Part shown: positions 24,698 through 33,820 of the stretch, piece after piece
Layout: every line of letters begins with the position of its first letter
Numbering within the stretch: position 1 is the first letter of the stretch
Source of the DNA: Acidobacteriota bacterium
GTDB taxonomy: Bacteria; Acidobacteriota; Aminicenantia; Aminicenantales; Saccharicenantaceae
DNA length: 64,000 nt
NCBI GenBank assembly: GCA_028749115.1
Contig: JAQURD010000007.1
Span: 62,001 to 126,000 of the forward strand
Reading direction: 5' to 3'
Notes under the pieces: generated by a model
The model's input: the letters and a program-made list of their open reading frames with translations, nothing else
What the model was told of the DNA's origin: nothing
Databases searched by the model: none
Made by a program: the position numbers and the translations under genes

Positions 24698-25732
24698 TCA
24701 GCTCTGATAGTAATCTACATTTTCTGCCATGATAATATCAATCTGAGTCATTATTTTTTCTTTAATTTTTTCTCCAAGGACAACATAGCGGAACAGAGCA
24801 TAAATACCCTCATATCCCTGGCGTTCTGACTGCTGGCTGATCAGGAAATTGATAGTTCCATCTTTTAAAAACTTGACGTTCCTGGGAATAGGATCATAAC
24901 CAATCAAAATAAGGTCGCGCTTCTCTCTTTTCTCCTTCCACCATTCAGCCACCTTATGAGTCATAGCATTGGTCACGAAAATACCAGCCAGATCTCTGTT
25001 CTGACAGTAAAAAGGCTCCAGCTTTTGCCCGATCTCAAGCGGGGTAGCCTGGCCGTTAATTTCAATTACTTCCGCTTCAAATCCGCTCCAGTCCGAGGTG
25101 CCATGCAAAAAACCGTTCTTTCTTTCCTCAATATGATAATCTTCCGGTAAAACCTTGACTACCGCTATTTTCCCGGCAGATTGACATATAGTTTGCCTCA
25201 TCAAAGAAGAAGACAGAAGGCCACTCTGGAAAGCATCCTGTCCAATAAAAGACAGCGGTTTAATATCAGGAACAAAAGAGTCAAAAAAGACAACAGGTAG
25301 ATCTGCAGGCAGGGTTGGCCATATCTGGCTGAAACTCCTGGGCAGAATAGGTGCTGTTAACAACCCGTCAAAATTTTCCTGAAGGACTTTTTCTCCCGCT
25401 GCCAGAACTGATTTTTCCTGGAAACGATTAAAAAAGAAAAATTTCACCTGAACCCGGTGGCAAGCCAGTTCCTGGCAAGCCAGCTCAATCCCCCGCACCG
25501 GTAAAGCCCAGTAATAGCTATCCTGTTGCGGACGGGGCATCAGAACAGCAAAATTAAAAACTTTTTTTAACTTAAGATTCTTGGCAAAGATGTTGGTTCG
25601 GTAGCCTTCTTTTTTCAGGACCTTAATTACCCTGCTCTCTGTTTCATGTTTTACCCGGCCGCGTTTATGCAAAACCCGGTCAACCGTCCCGATAGAGACA
25701 TTAGCTTTTTTAGCGATATCTTTTATAGTAAT
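24698..25732 (-). CDS. LacI-family transcriptional regulator with non-standard start codon
   Basis: About 345 residues. The helix-turn-helix reads TIKDIAKKANVSIGTVDRVL directly before HKRGRVKHETESRVIKVLKK, followed by a periplasmic-binding-protein-like sugar domain (about 60-340; FAVLMPRPQQDSYYWALPV, ILIGYDPIPRNVKFLKDG). No ATG, GTG or TTG lies in frame before the helix; the first (TTG at 25672) would remove it. The frame is open back to a TAA at 25762-25760. An ATT at 25732, exactly where homologues begin M(T/S)IKDIA, is the best start, with GAGGG upstream; CTG at 25741 or ATC at 25735 are alternatives. It may instead be a start-codon mutation. It precedes the GntR gene and follows pckG on the same strand. 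Confidence 0.8.
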   Translation of the reverse strand: MTIKDIAKKANVSIGTVDRVLHKRGRVKHETESRVIKVLKKEGYRTNIFAKNLKLKKVFNFAVLMPRPQQDSYYWALPVRGIELACQELACHRVQVKFFFFNRFQEKSVLAAGEKVLQENFDGLLTAPILPRSFSQIWPTLPADLPVVFFDSFVPDIKPLSFIGQDAFQSGLLSSSLMRQTICQSAGKIAVVKVLPEDYHIEERKNGFLHGTSDWSGFEAEVIEINGQATPLEIGQKLEPFYCQNRDLAGIFVTNAMTHKVAEWWKEKREKRDLILIGYDPIPRNVKFLKDGTINFLISQQSERQGYEGIYALFRYVVLGEKIKEKIMTQIDIIMAENVDYYQS

Positions 25733-25833
25733 GATATCCAGCCCTCGACCCTCAAATTCTTAATTTAAATACATATCAAATTCCCGGCTTAATTACAATA
25801 TTTTCGGTCATCTTCAAGTTTGCCCTTAAATCC

Positions 25834-27606
25834 TCAATACCCAAGACCTTTTTTCAGATGATCATATTCCTGCCAGATTTCATAAGGGGTATGACGGCCA
25901 AATTTATCAAGAAACTTTTTAATATCTTTTATTTCATCCTGCCAATCAGCAGGTTCCAGTCTGAAGAGCTCTTCTAAATTTCCCTCAGGTAAAGACAGTC
26001 CCGAAAGATCCAGGTCCTTTTTCTCCGGAATGAAGCCCAGAGGGGTCTCTTTAGCTCCAACCCGTCCATTAACCCGGTCTATAATCCATTTGATAATTCT
26101 AATATTGTCACCAAAGCCGGGCCAGAGAAACTCACCCCGGTCATTACGTCTAAAAGCATTAATTGAATATATTCTCGGCGGGCGGGTCATTAACTTGCCC
26201 AGGTCAATCCAGTGACGGAAATAATCTCCCATGTTATAACCGCAGAAAGGCAGCATAGCCATTGGATCACGCCGTAAAACACCCACCTGGCCGGCTGCCG
26301 CCGCCGTAGTTTCTGAACCTGTCCTGGCACCTATAAAAACACCTTGCTCCCAGGAAAAAGCTTCGGTTACTAATGGAATCAACCTGGTTCTTCTCCCGCC
26401 AAACATAAGAGCGGAAATGGGAACACCAAGAGGATTATCATATTCTTTAGAAAGTGTTGGACAATTATAAACAGAAACTGTGAATCTGGAATTAGGATGA
26501 GCCGCCGGTGTTCCCTGACCTGGCTGCCAGGGTCGTCCCTGCCAGTCAACCATATGAGGCGGAATGGGTCCCTCCAGCCCCTCCCACCAGGGTGACATGT
26601 GATCAACATCCAGGCCGACATTGGTAAAAATCGTCGGATAATAATTAGAATTATGGATGGTTCGCATCATATTGGGGTTAGTTTTCATCGATGTCCCGGG
26701 AGCCACGCCAAAAAAGCCAAATTCTGGATTGATGGCATAAAGCCGGCCGTCCGGGCCAATATTCAGCCAGGCAATATCATCGCCCACGGTCCAGACACGG
26801 TACTCAGGTAGGGCTGATTCCAGCATGGCAAAATTCGTTTTGCCACAGGCAGAAGGGAAAGCTCCGGCAATATAGGTCACCTGCCCATGGATATCCTCAA
26901 CCCCAATAATCATCATGTGTTCAGCTAACCAGCCGTATTTCCGGCCAAGCCAGGAAGCAATCCGGAGAGAAAAGCACTTCTTACCCAGGAGAGCATTGCC
27001 ACCATATCCAGAGCCAACACTCCAGACCAGGTCTTCTTCAGGAAAATGCATGATATAGCGCCTGTCCGGGTTGAAATCTCCGACACTATGAATTCCCTTG
27101 ACAAAATTTTCAGAGTTGCCAATTTTCTCCAGAATTTTTTTCCCCAGTCTGGTCATAATTCTCATACTGACCGCCACATAAGACACATCAGTAATTTGAA
27201 CACAGGCTTTGGCATAAGGAGAATCAGGATGCCCCATCATATAAGGCAAAACATACATGGTGCGACCGCGCATTGATCCTTGAGAAAGCCTGGTCAAAAG
27301 CTTTTTAGCTTCCTCTGGGTGCATCCAGTTGTTGTTGGGACCTGTCGTTTCCCGGTCAGAATGACAAACATAGGTCAAATGTTCAGTTCTGGCCACGTCA
27401 GTTGGATGGCTGCGGTGCAGATAAGCCTTCGGCCAGAGGTTTTGATTTAGTTCTAAAAAAATATTATGTTCCTCTATTTTTTCTTCCTGCTGCCCCATCT
27501 CTATAATCCGGCGGGCTTCTCCTTCTGAGCCATCACACCAGTAAATGTTTCGCGGTTGAAAAAGCTCGGCTTGCTTCTCCACCCATTTTTCCACGGCTGT
27601 AGCCAT
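25834..27606 (-). CDS. pckG: Phosphoenolpyruvate carboxykinase (GTP)
   Basis: 590-residue GTP-dependent enzyme that interconverts oxaloacetate and PEP, for gluconeogenesis or, in fermenters, CO2-fixing succinate formation. The catalytic P-loop with the hyper-reactive Cys is AGAFPSACGKTNFAM. Other blocks are SVGSGYGGNALLGKKCFSLR, WTVGDDIAWLNIGPDG, NPEFGFFGVAPGTS and FMFGGRR-like LMFGGRRTRLIPLV. Length is typical for the GTP class (ATP-class enzymes lack these blocks). It has its own promoter (27641-27669) and GGAGAG ribosome site. It lies upstream of the LacI/GntR pair, separated by about 100 bases. Confidence 0.95.
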   Translation of the reverse strand: MATAVEKWVEKQAELFQPRNIYWCDGSEGEARRIIEMGQQEEKIEEHNIFLELNQNLWPKAYLHRSHPTDVARTEHLTYVCHSDRETTGPNNNWMHPEEAKKLLTRLSQGSMRGRTMYVLPYMMGHPDSPYAKACVQITDVSYVAVSMRIMTRLGKKILEKIGNSENFVKGIHSVGDFNPDRRYIMHFPEEDLVWSVGSGYGGNALLGKKCFSLRIASWLGRKYGWLAEHMMIIGVEDIHGQVTYIAGAFPSACGKTNFAMLESALPEYRVWTVGDDIAWLNIGPDGRLYAINPEFGFFGVAPGTSMKTNPNMMRTIHNSNYYPTIFTNVGLDVDHMSPWWEGLEGPIPPHMVDWQGRPWQPGQGTPAAHPNSRFTVSVYNCPTLSKEYDNPLGVPISALMFGGRRTRLIPLVTEAFSWEQGVFIGARTGSETTAAAAGQVGVLRRDPMAMLPFCGYNMGDYFRHWIDLGKLMTRPPRIYSINAFRRNDRGEFLWPGFGDNIRIIKWIIDRVNGRVGAKETPLGFIPEKKDLDLSGLSLPEGNLEELFRLEPADWQDEIKDIKKFLDKFGRHTPYEIWQEYDHLKKGLGY

Positions 27607-27640
27607 ATTTTTTTCTCTCCGCTATTTTTGTTGAAGTTTT

Positions 27641-27669
27641 TTAATAGCATACGGCCTGCTTTTTGTCAA
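27641..27669 (-). promoter_or_regulatory. Sigma-70 promoter of pckG
   Basis: On the minus strand TTGACA (27669-27664) and TATTAA (27646-27641) with a 17-base spacer; the -10 ends 35 bases before the pckG start codon. Confidence 0.75.
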
Positions 27670-27828
27670 AAGCACATCTAAATTTATCCACGGAGACTAA
27701 ACCATCTCCAGAGAAACGGGCTATTTACAGCCTGAAAGATAGAGTTATAATAAATGGAGCTATAATAAATTTTGCAGAGATTAATATTTTCTGCATGTCC
27801 AGCCTGACTTAAAGGAAAGGAGGCCAGG

Positions 27829-28491
27829 ATGAAATTATTTTTAATTCTGTGGTTAATAGGTTTCAATTCTGGTTTAAGTTCGCTGCCCGTTTCAGGGCAG
27901 GTCAGCCAGACAGAAGAAGCGAAAATTATTCAGCTCCCAGCCCCTGAAACAGAAGGCGGAAAACCTTTAATGCAGTGTCTCAAGCTCAGGCAGAGCAACC
28001 GGGCCTTCAGCCAGGAAAAGTTGTCTTTTCAGACACTATCCAGCCTTCTCTGGGCAGCCAATGGAATTAATCGCCCTGATTCAGGGAAAAGGACAGCTCC
28101 CTCGGCTGTTAACTGGCAGAATATTGATATCTATCTGGCCAGCGCCGATGGACTCTTTCTCTATGACGCCAAGCAGCAAGCTCTGGTTCAAATTCTTAAG
28201 GAAGATATTCGCAGTCTGACCGGGACGCAGGATTTTGTTAAGACTGCTCCGCTTAATTTAATCTTGGTGGCTGATTATGCCAGAATTCCTCGCGGCTCAA
28301 ACGAAGATAAATTATTCTACTCAGCTAATCATGCTGGTTATATCTCTCAAAATGTCTATCTGTTCTGCGCCTCGGAAGGGTTATCTACTGTAGTCAGAGC
28401 CATGATCAATAAAGAAGTGCTGGCTAAGGCCATGAAACTCCGGCCAGAGCAACATATCATGCTGGCTCAGAGCATCGGTTATCCTAAATAA
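27829..28491 (+). CDS. Secreted nitroreductase-family protein (SagB-like)
   Basis: 220-residue FMN-dependent nitroreductase fold preceded by a signal peptide (about 1-25, LFLILWLIGFNSGLSSLPVSG), which is unusual because most family members are cytoplasmic. Motifs: CLKLRQSNRAFSQEKLSFQTL near 50-68, LLWAANGINRPDSGKRTAPSA near 73-93, and NHAGYISQNVYLFCASEGLS near 165-184. The family includes SagB-type thiazoline dehydrogenases and many uncharacterised secreted proteins. AAAGGAGG lies 6 bases before the ATG. If exported folded, it would need cofactor loaded before or after export; no twin-arginine motif is visible. Confidence 0.82.
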   Translation: MKLFLILWLIGFNSGLSSLPVSGQVSQTEEAKIIQLPAPETEGGKPLMQCLKLRQSNRAFSQEKLSFQTLSSLLWAANGINRPDSGKRTAPSAVNWQNIDIYLASADGLFLYDAKQQALVQILKEDIRSLTGTQDFVKTAPLNLILVADYARIPRGSNEDKLFYSANHAGYISQNVYLFCASEGLSTVVRAMINKEVLAKAMKLRPEQHIMLAQSIGYPK

Positions 28492-28756
28492 TAAAATAAC
28501 TTGCATTATTCATATAACTGATAACTGAACAGGTCAAAGATTTTCAATGATAATAGATTCGAAAACCAGAGACGCCTGCAACCATAAAGAGGGGCCGATT
28601 TAGGAAAATCAATCCATGCTCTGATTTTATATTTCGTCTTTTTGGCTAGCTCAGACAGAATAGGAAAACAGCTCGGCTTATATTAGCAGTGAATAACCTA
28701 AGCAGTACAAAATAATATCATTATTAGAATCAAAGAAAGTCACTGTTCTACTTTTA

Positions 28757-30754
28757 TTAAGGCTGCCTTATCAGCCAGACTGCCATCTCCCATGGGCCGC
28801 GGTTAGCCCAGAGGCAGTAAGGAATGAGAAATAGGTTTTGCTTCCTGGTTTCCCGGGTTTGTTCATCAACGGCCAGGCCCTGGCCAGTCACCACACCTGC
28901 CCCTCCTAATAAATCGTTTCGATACCAGGACTGGAGTTTTGCTCCATCGGGCAGAACCAGATTAAGGGCTGTCCCTCCGTTGTCTCGCCCCTCGGCACAA
29001 TAAACAATAGGGCCTCTTTCTACTGCCACCTTGCCCCGGTCTTCTGCCACTTGTTCGCTGGCTACCACCCTCTTAATTTCCAGTGGAAAGAGAATTTCTA
29101 TAACATCTCCATTTTTCCATTTTCTCGTCAGGCGAAGATAGCCCCGCTCTACTTTCACCGGCAACAGCTTTCTATTTAATCTAACCATAATCTGGCCGCT
29201 CTCACCGTCAAGATAACTATAAAGATACCCGGGCAGAGGCTGATGCTGCGCCCAGCCAGGTATTCTAAGACAAACTGTAAATTCCCTGACTCTTTTGGGG
29301 TTAATACCAATTTTTACTGAACCAAACCAGGGATATTTCGTTTCCTGAATTATCTCCAGTTCAGTTTTTTTGAACTCAAAATTGGCCGTCGATTTAACAA
29401 AAAGATTGATGAAAACTTCTTCTTCTGAGCAGGCATATATATAACCTGGAAAAGTCGCCAGAAAACGGGCCGCATTGGCCGGGCAGCAGGCTACCTCAAA
29501 CCAGTTGCTCCGTTCATATTTTCCTCTTGATGCCAGAGGATTCTGATAGAAAAATTTATCGCCAGACAAACCTACACCGGCCAGCAACCCGTTATAGATG
29601 ATCCTTTCCAGAACATCAATGTACTTACCATCGCCTTCAGATTGAAATAGACACTGGTTCCAGAAAGCGTTGCCAACCGCTGCACAGGTTTCTGCATAGG
29701 CTTGTTCATTTGGTAATTCATAATCAGCTCCAAAAGCTTCATATTCTCCAGTCGAACCGATTCCTCCTGTCAGATAAAGTTTTTTATTGACCACATTTTC
29801 CCAGAGTTTCTCACTGGCCCTGGCATATTCTGGACTGTTACCAAGCGCTGCCACCTCCAGCATGGCACGATACATATAGACAGCTCTGACCGCATGGCCT
29901 ACTGCTTCTGTTTGCTGAAGCACTGGCAGGTGGTTCTGCAGGTATTCTTCTGAGTTATAAATATAAAAAGGCGAATCCTTAGCAAAGACTTCACCGTCAT
30001 GATAATGTCCACGTTCATCCAGGAAAAACCTGGCCAGTTTCAAATAATCTTCATTGCCAGTCACCCGGTAGAGCCTGGCCAGGCCAATTTCTATTTCCTG
30101 GTGTCCCGGAAAAGCCCGTCGTTTATCCGGGCCAAAAGTCCTGACCAGCAAATTGGCGCTTTTGATAGCTAGGTTTAAAAGATTTTTTTCACCTGTGGCC
30201 TGATAATAGGCAACGGCCGCTTCATAAAGATGCCCCAGATTATAAAGCTCATGGCTGATTCTTAAATTTGACCACCTCTCCTGCCCGGACCCTGGCGCTG
30301 GTTTTTTTGGCTCAATAGTCCTGGCAGTATATAAATAGCCGTCAGGTTCCTGGGCCCTGGCTATGATCGCCGCCAGATCATCAATCTGCTTCTTCAATTT
30401 CGAGTCAGGATAGTTTTTTAAAGTGTAAGCAGCAGCCTCAATGGCCTTGTAAACATCAGAATCGTTATACCTCTTGCCAGTGTGACGACCGGTCTTAAGC
30501 CCGGCCGCTATCCGAAAATTATCGACCCGTCCGGTTTCTTCATTCATCCGAAAAAGATAGGGAATGGTCATCAGACGATTGGTCTCCATTCTTGGCCCCC
30601 AAAAATCATCTGTCACTTTTACCTGCCAGTAATTAACAGCTTGAATAGAATAATCAGGAAACTTTTTTGAAGTATCCTGATTTTGCTCAGTAGATGTGCA
30701 GCTCACTATTAAAAATAGGCTGCTTACCAATATAAGGAGCCCTCGTTTATTCAT
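28757..30754 (-). CDS. GH127 beta-L-arabinofuranosidase lipoprotein (copy 1)
   Basis: About 665 residues. The N-terminus has a lipobox (SLFLIVSC) and the rest matches glycoside hydrolase family 127 (DUF1680), whose founding member releases L-arabinose from hydroxyproline-linked beta-L-arabinooligosaccharides. Seen: YNDSDVYKAIEAAAYTL near the start of the (alpha/alpha)6 barrel, YAETCAAVGNAFWN carrying the acid/base Glu and a zinc-ligand Cys, and ACCPANAARFL carrying the catalytic nucleophile Cys and its zinc-bound neighbour. The start at 30754 is preferred (GAGGTGAG at good distance); a GTG at 30766 is in frame. Other GH127 members act on different sugars. A paralogue lies at 33821-35821 with a VWFA protein between. 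Confidence 0.9.
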   Translation of the reverse strand: MNKRGLLILVSSLFLIVSCTSTEQNQDTSKKFPDYSIQAVNYWQVKVTDDFWGPRMETNRLMTIPYLFRMNEETGRVDNFRIAAGLKTGRHTGKRYNDSDVYKAIEAAAYTLKNYPDSKLKKQIDDLAAIIARAQEPDGYLYTARTIEPKKPAPGSGQERWSNLRISHELYNLGHLYEAAVAYYQATGEKNLLNLAIKSANLLVRTFGPDKRRAFPGHQEIEIGLARLYRVTGNEDYLKLARFFLDERGHYHDGEVFAKDSPFYIYNSEEYLQNHLPVLQQTEAVGHAVRAVYMYRAMLEVAALGNSPEYARASEKLWENVVNKKLYLTGGIGSTGEYEAFGADYELPNEQAYAETCAAVGNAFWNQCLFQSEGDGKYIDVLERIIYNGLLAGVGLSGDKFFYQNPLASRGKYERSNWFEVACCPANAARFLATFPGYIYACSEEEVFINLFVKSTANFEFKKTELEIIQETKYPWFGSVKIGINPKRVREFTVCLRIPGWAQHQPLPGYLYSYLDGESGQIMVRLNRKLLPVKVERGYLRLTRKWKNGDVIEILFPLEIKRVVASEQVAEDRGKVAVERGPIVYCAEGRDNGGTALNLVLPDGAKLQSWYRNDLLGGAGVVTGQGLAVDEQTRETRKQNLFLIPYCLWANRGPWEMAVWLIRQP

Positions 30755-31059
30755 TTTAAATCTCACCTCAGATTTTTATTTTATCCGAATTTATACCTTT
30801 TCCCAATTATTTAATTTATATGGCACTGCTGGTTCACAGGAAATAAAGACTGATTGATATTTAACGTTTAATAATAAATGCCTGATTTTTCGCCCGGGTC
30901 TTAATTAACCAGAGTTCGGTAGCAGGAATTGTCCATCGTTAGATCAAAAAACTGCTGGTGCCCTGGTCAGGTTGTTTTTTATCGGTCATCCCGGCTCAAA
31001 GCTCAAAGAAAAAACAATAGTACTTTTTGATGAACAGATAGATTTTCAGTTGAGCCAGC
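30755..31059. other. Intergenic region before GH127 copy 1
   Basis: About 300 AT-rich bases between the VWFA-related stop and the GH127 start on the same strand. It should contain a promoter, but no convincing element was found. No remnant was recognised. Confidence 0.3.
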
Positions 31060-33228
31060 TCAGTCTTCAGTGATGGAAAAAGCTGTCATATTATGGGCCG
31101 CTGTTCTGGAAAGATGATCCACACCATCAACATAAAGGAGATAAACACCAGATTTTAACGGTGGAAGCTGAATCTCCAGCACAGCCGTTTCTCCTCGGCT
31201 GTGATGAACTGTCTCAACCAGAGAGGCGGTAACTGGCCTGGCCTGGGCGCTGGCTGCTTCAACCAGCCGCACTGATAGAACAACCTCCGGTTCATTCATA
31301 CCTGGCACATTGTAAGGAACAAGAACCTGCAGATGCGAAGTATGACCAGAAACCTGCCCGGCAACAGGAACCAGAGATGTTTTATCAAAGGGATATATCT
31401 CTGCCCAGAGTAGAGCTGGTTGCCCCTCTTTGGTCGCCGTCTCCAGGTAAGCACAACCGCCCTCTTCCTGAAGAAGAAGCGGTGTCCCGAGTCTCAGACC
31501 TGATTGTGTGGCCATGGGAACAGAGATCCTAACCGAGTTGGCGGCACCTAAACCGGATTCCAGGTCGCGGATAACCAGCCGGCAGATATATTCACCCGGT
31601 TCAACTGGCAGGGCAGAAGTAAAAATAACCGGCCGCCCGCGATAAAGACCTGGCTCAACCTCCAGACGACGGAGATCCTTAACATCATTTTTCTTATCGA
31701 AGATGAGGATTACATACTCAACGCTCTTCCCCTCAAATTTAGCTGTAACCTCCCCGGGAATCCTGGCCACTATCTTCAGCCCCGAGCCTTCAGCTGTAGC
31801 CAGGCTGAGGCAGGAAACAGGAAAGTTAACCGGCAACCTGGAGAACGAACGCTCGTTCAGGGCTAACTCAAAAAGATGCATTTTTTTCTCTAGATCTGTG
31901 TAATCACGGAAGGGCTTAGGATTAAAATATCCAGACTGGGAACGCACCTGGTAGCCAGGCCTCTTCACCTCAACTTTGATTTCATGGAACTGGCCATCCT
32001 CACTTTCCCCGATAGAATACCCAAGCACATAATAGGCCCCGGTTAAAGCCTGAACCTGATTAAGATTTTTCTTGTACTCGTTAATACTGGAAAAGTACTT
32101 GCCGCCAGTTAAATCCGCCAGTCTCTTTAACGTGTCACCACCGAGAGTCTTCTCGTCCCGGTAGAGGTTCGTTGAATCCTTTGAAAACCCAGTTTCTGTA
32201 AACATACCTCGGCCAGTATAAGGATCCTGTTCTTCAAAAGTGATCCGGTCATAAGCAAAGACATCAGCTACCATGGCTGCCTGCCTGGTATCGAAGGTAT
32301 AGACATTACAGTTAGCAGCAGCCAATTCCCTGTACATGGCTTCATTTTTCTCGCGGAGTTCACTGTCACCAGTGTCGAAAATGGTCGTGGAAATAAACAA
32401 ATTTTGACGAATAGAATCCTTGCCCTTGCCACCATAGATCATGGAGCTGGGAACGCCGGTTGAAAAAAAGATGAAGTGTTTTTGACCGGGTTCAAGGCGA
32501 AGAGCTTTAGCCAAAACAGTTAATCTGAGGATGTAAGTTTCGGCGATCCGTTTGGCCTCCCTCCGCTCCGCCTCAAGGTTCATTTCATCCGCCCTCGCTT
32601 TCATGCTGCTGGGTGATTCCTGGGCCAGTATCCAGTATTTTTGCTCAATCTCATCTGCTCGCCCAACAATGTTCTTGCCACCAATGGAGTCAATAACCTG
32701 CCGGACTTTAGCCTTATCCCTGGTAAGATACTCGTGGAAGGTAATACCTCTGGTCATCGAATAACTCAACACGCTGACCTCATCGTCAGGCCGAACAACA
32801 GTCTCAAGAAAATGCTGCGCAGCTTTCCTGGCCTGGTTAAGCCCCTGAGCATTGTTGTAAGCAAAATCAAAGAATAAAAAAAACTTCCTGGGCATGACTG
32901 GTGCTACCCGGGTAACCGGAACGATAGCTTTCTCCACCGGCACCTTTAAAATATGCTTCTCAAACTGAGTCAGTTTAACCGGTTGACCATTGTCAGTAGC
33001 CGTAAAATCCTCAAGCGTTAGATCCTCAACCGGCTGGCCTTTTTTGTCAGTTACGTAAACTGTGATCAGTTTCAGCACAACGTCAATCTTATACTGCGGG
33101 GGCTTCATCAACTCCTGTTCCTGCTGAGGAACTGACCAGGCAACCTGAAAAGTAAGGCCTAACATCAAAAATAAACTAATCATCGATCTGACCAAAGCTC
33201 TTTGAGCGTAATTATCCCGATGAGACAT
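31060..33228 (-). CDS. VWFA-related (acidobacterial TIGR03436-type) secreted protein 1
   Basis: About 722 residues, started at the ATG at 33228 just after GGAGGGG; an ATG at 33240 is in frame but lies before that site. Signal peptide, then the family opening VVLKLITVYVTDKKGQPVED with DFTATDNGQPVKLTQFEKH near 55-95, a von Willebrand A-like fold (about 130-420), and a domain with YYVLGYSIGES and FHEIKVEVKRPGYQVRSQSG near 405-445. The metal-adhesion site DxSxS is degenerate (FDFAYNN), so metal-dependent adhesion is doubtful. The C-terminal third is beta-rich. Function unknown. It sits between two GH127 genes and has a shorter paralogue at 42440-44068. Confidence 0.85.
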   Translation of the reverse strand: MSHRDNYAQRALVRSMISLFLMLGLTFQVAWSVPQQEQELMKPPQYKIDVVLKLITVYVTDKKGQPVEDLTLEDFTATDNGQPVKLTQFEKHILKVPVEKAIVPVTRVAPVMPRKFFLFFDFAYNNAQGLNQARKAAQHFLETVVRPDDEVSVLSYSMTRGITFHEYLTRDKAKVRQVIDSIGGKNIVGRADEIEQKYWILAQESPSSMKARADEMNLEAERREAKRIAETYILRLTVLAKALRLEPGQKHFIFFSTGVPSSMIYGGKGKDSIRQNLFISTTIFDTGDSELREKNEAMYRELAAANCNVYTFDTRQAAMVADVFAYDRITFEEQDPYTGRGMFTETGFSKDSTNLYRDEKTLGGDTLKRLADLTGGKYFSSINEYKKNLNQVQALTGAYYVLGYSIGESEDGQFHEIKVEVKRPGYQVRSQSGYFNPKPFRDYTDLEKKMHLFELALNERSFSRLPVNFPVSCLSLATAEGSGLKIVARIPGEVTAKFEGKSVEYVILIFDKKNDVKDLRRLEVEPGLYRGRPVIFTSALPVEPGEYICRLVIRDLESGLGAANSVRISVPMATQSGLRLGTPLLLQEEGGCAYLETATKEGQPALLWAEIYPFDKTSLVPVAGQVSGHTSHLQVLVPYNVPGMNEPEVVLSVRLVEAASAQARPVTASLVETVHHSRGETAVLEIQLPPLKSGVYLLYVDGVDHLSRTAAHNMTAFSITED

Positions 33229-33264
33229 TATCCCCTCCATAATCCCATTTCGCCATCATTATTA

Positions 33265-33293
33265 AATATCTTATGTAGCTCAGGCTTTGTCAA
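33265..33293 (-). promoter_or_regulatory. Likely promoter of VWFA-related gene 1
   Basis: Minus-strand TTGACA (33293-33288) with GATATT (33270-33265) 17 bases on. The -10 is imperfect but position and spacing fit; the leader would be about 30 bases. Confidence 0.5.
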
Positions 33294-33349
33294 TAGATAA
33301 AAACTCCTCCCTCTGATGTTCCACCTGAGCCTCTTCCAGTTCATATATA

Positions 33350-33583
33350 TTAACTAATAGAACCTTTCTTTATCATCACAGGGTAAGATATATTAATCTC
33401 TTCGCTGGTGAGTGCCCCGGATTCTTCCTTTCCCCTGACTGCGATCAAATCCAGGTGCTCAAACTGCCTGCTATCTCCAGGTTGAAAGCCCCTTTCCTAC
33501 ACGCTAATTTTATCTATCCGGCTTATATCCAGCACACTAAACAATGCTAAAAAAATAACCTGAATTTGACCATCGTCAAACAT
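33350..33583 (-). pseudogene. Degenerate ORF with in-frame amber stop, unidentified
   Basis: One reading frame of 78 codons from an ATG at 33583 to a TAA at 33350 is interrupted only by a TAG at codon 29. The second part (FEHLDLIAVRGKEESGALTS then EEINISYPVMIKKGSIS) has protein-like composition. Just upstream in another frame PARIVQIDFKINFDGGDYIL also looks coding, and further up (33673-33755) a hydrophobic WYLLLVIYLLLT helix. This 500-base gap therefore seems to hold one or more decayed genes. I cannot name the families. Confidence 0.35.
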
Positions 33584-33820
33584 AAAATATAGTCTCCACC
33601 ATCGAAGTTAATTTTAAAATCAATCTGAACAATTCTGGCTGGCAATTCAAGTTAGAAAACATATCATGTCAATAACAGGTAAATAACCAGCAGCAAATAC
33701 CAGGCAGATGCTTTAGTCCAAATATTCACAACAGTCGCTAATTTCTCTCATATTTTTATTAGTATTTTTCTTATTAATATATTCTTAAGATCTTAGTTTT
33801 TCCCTCGGCCTGAAAAATAG

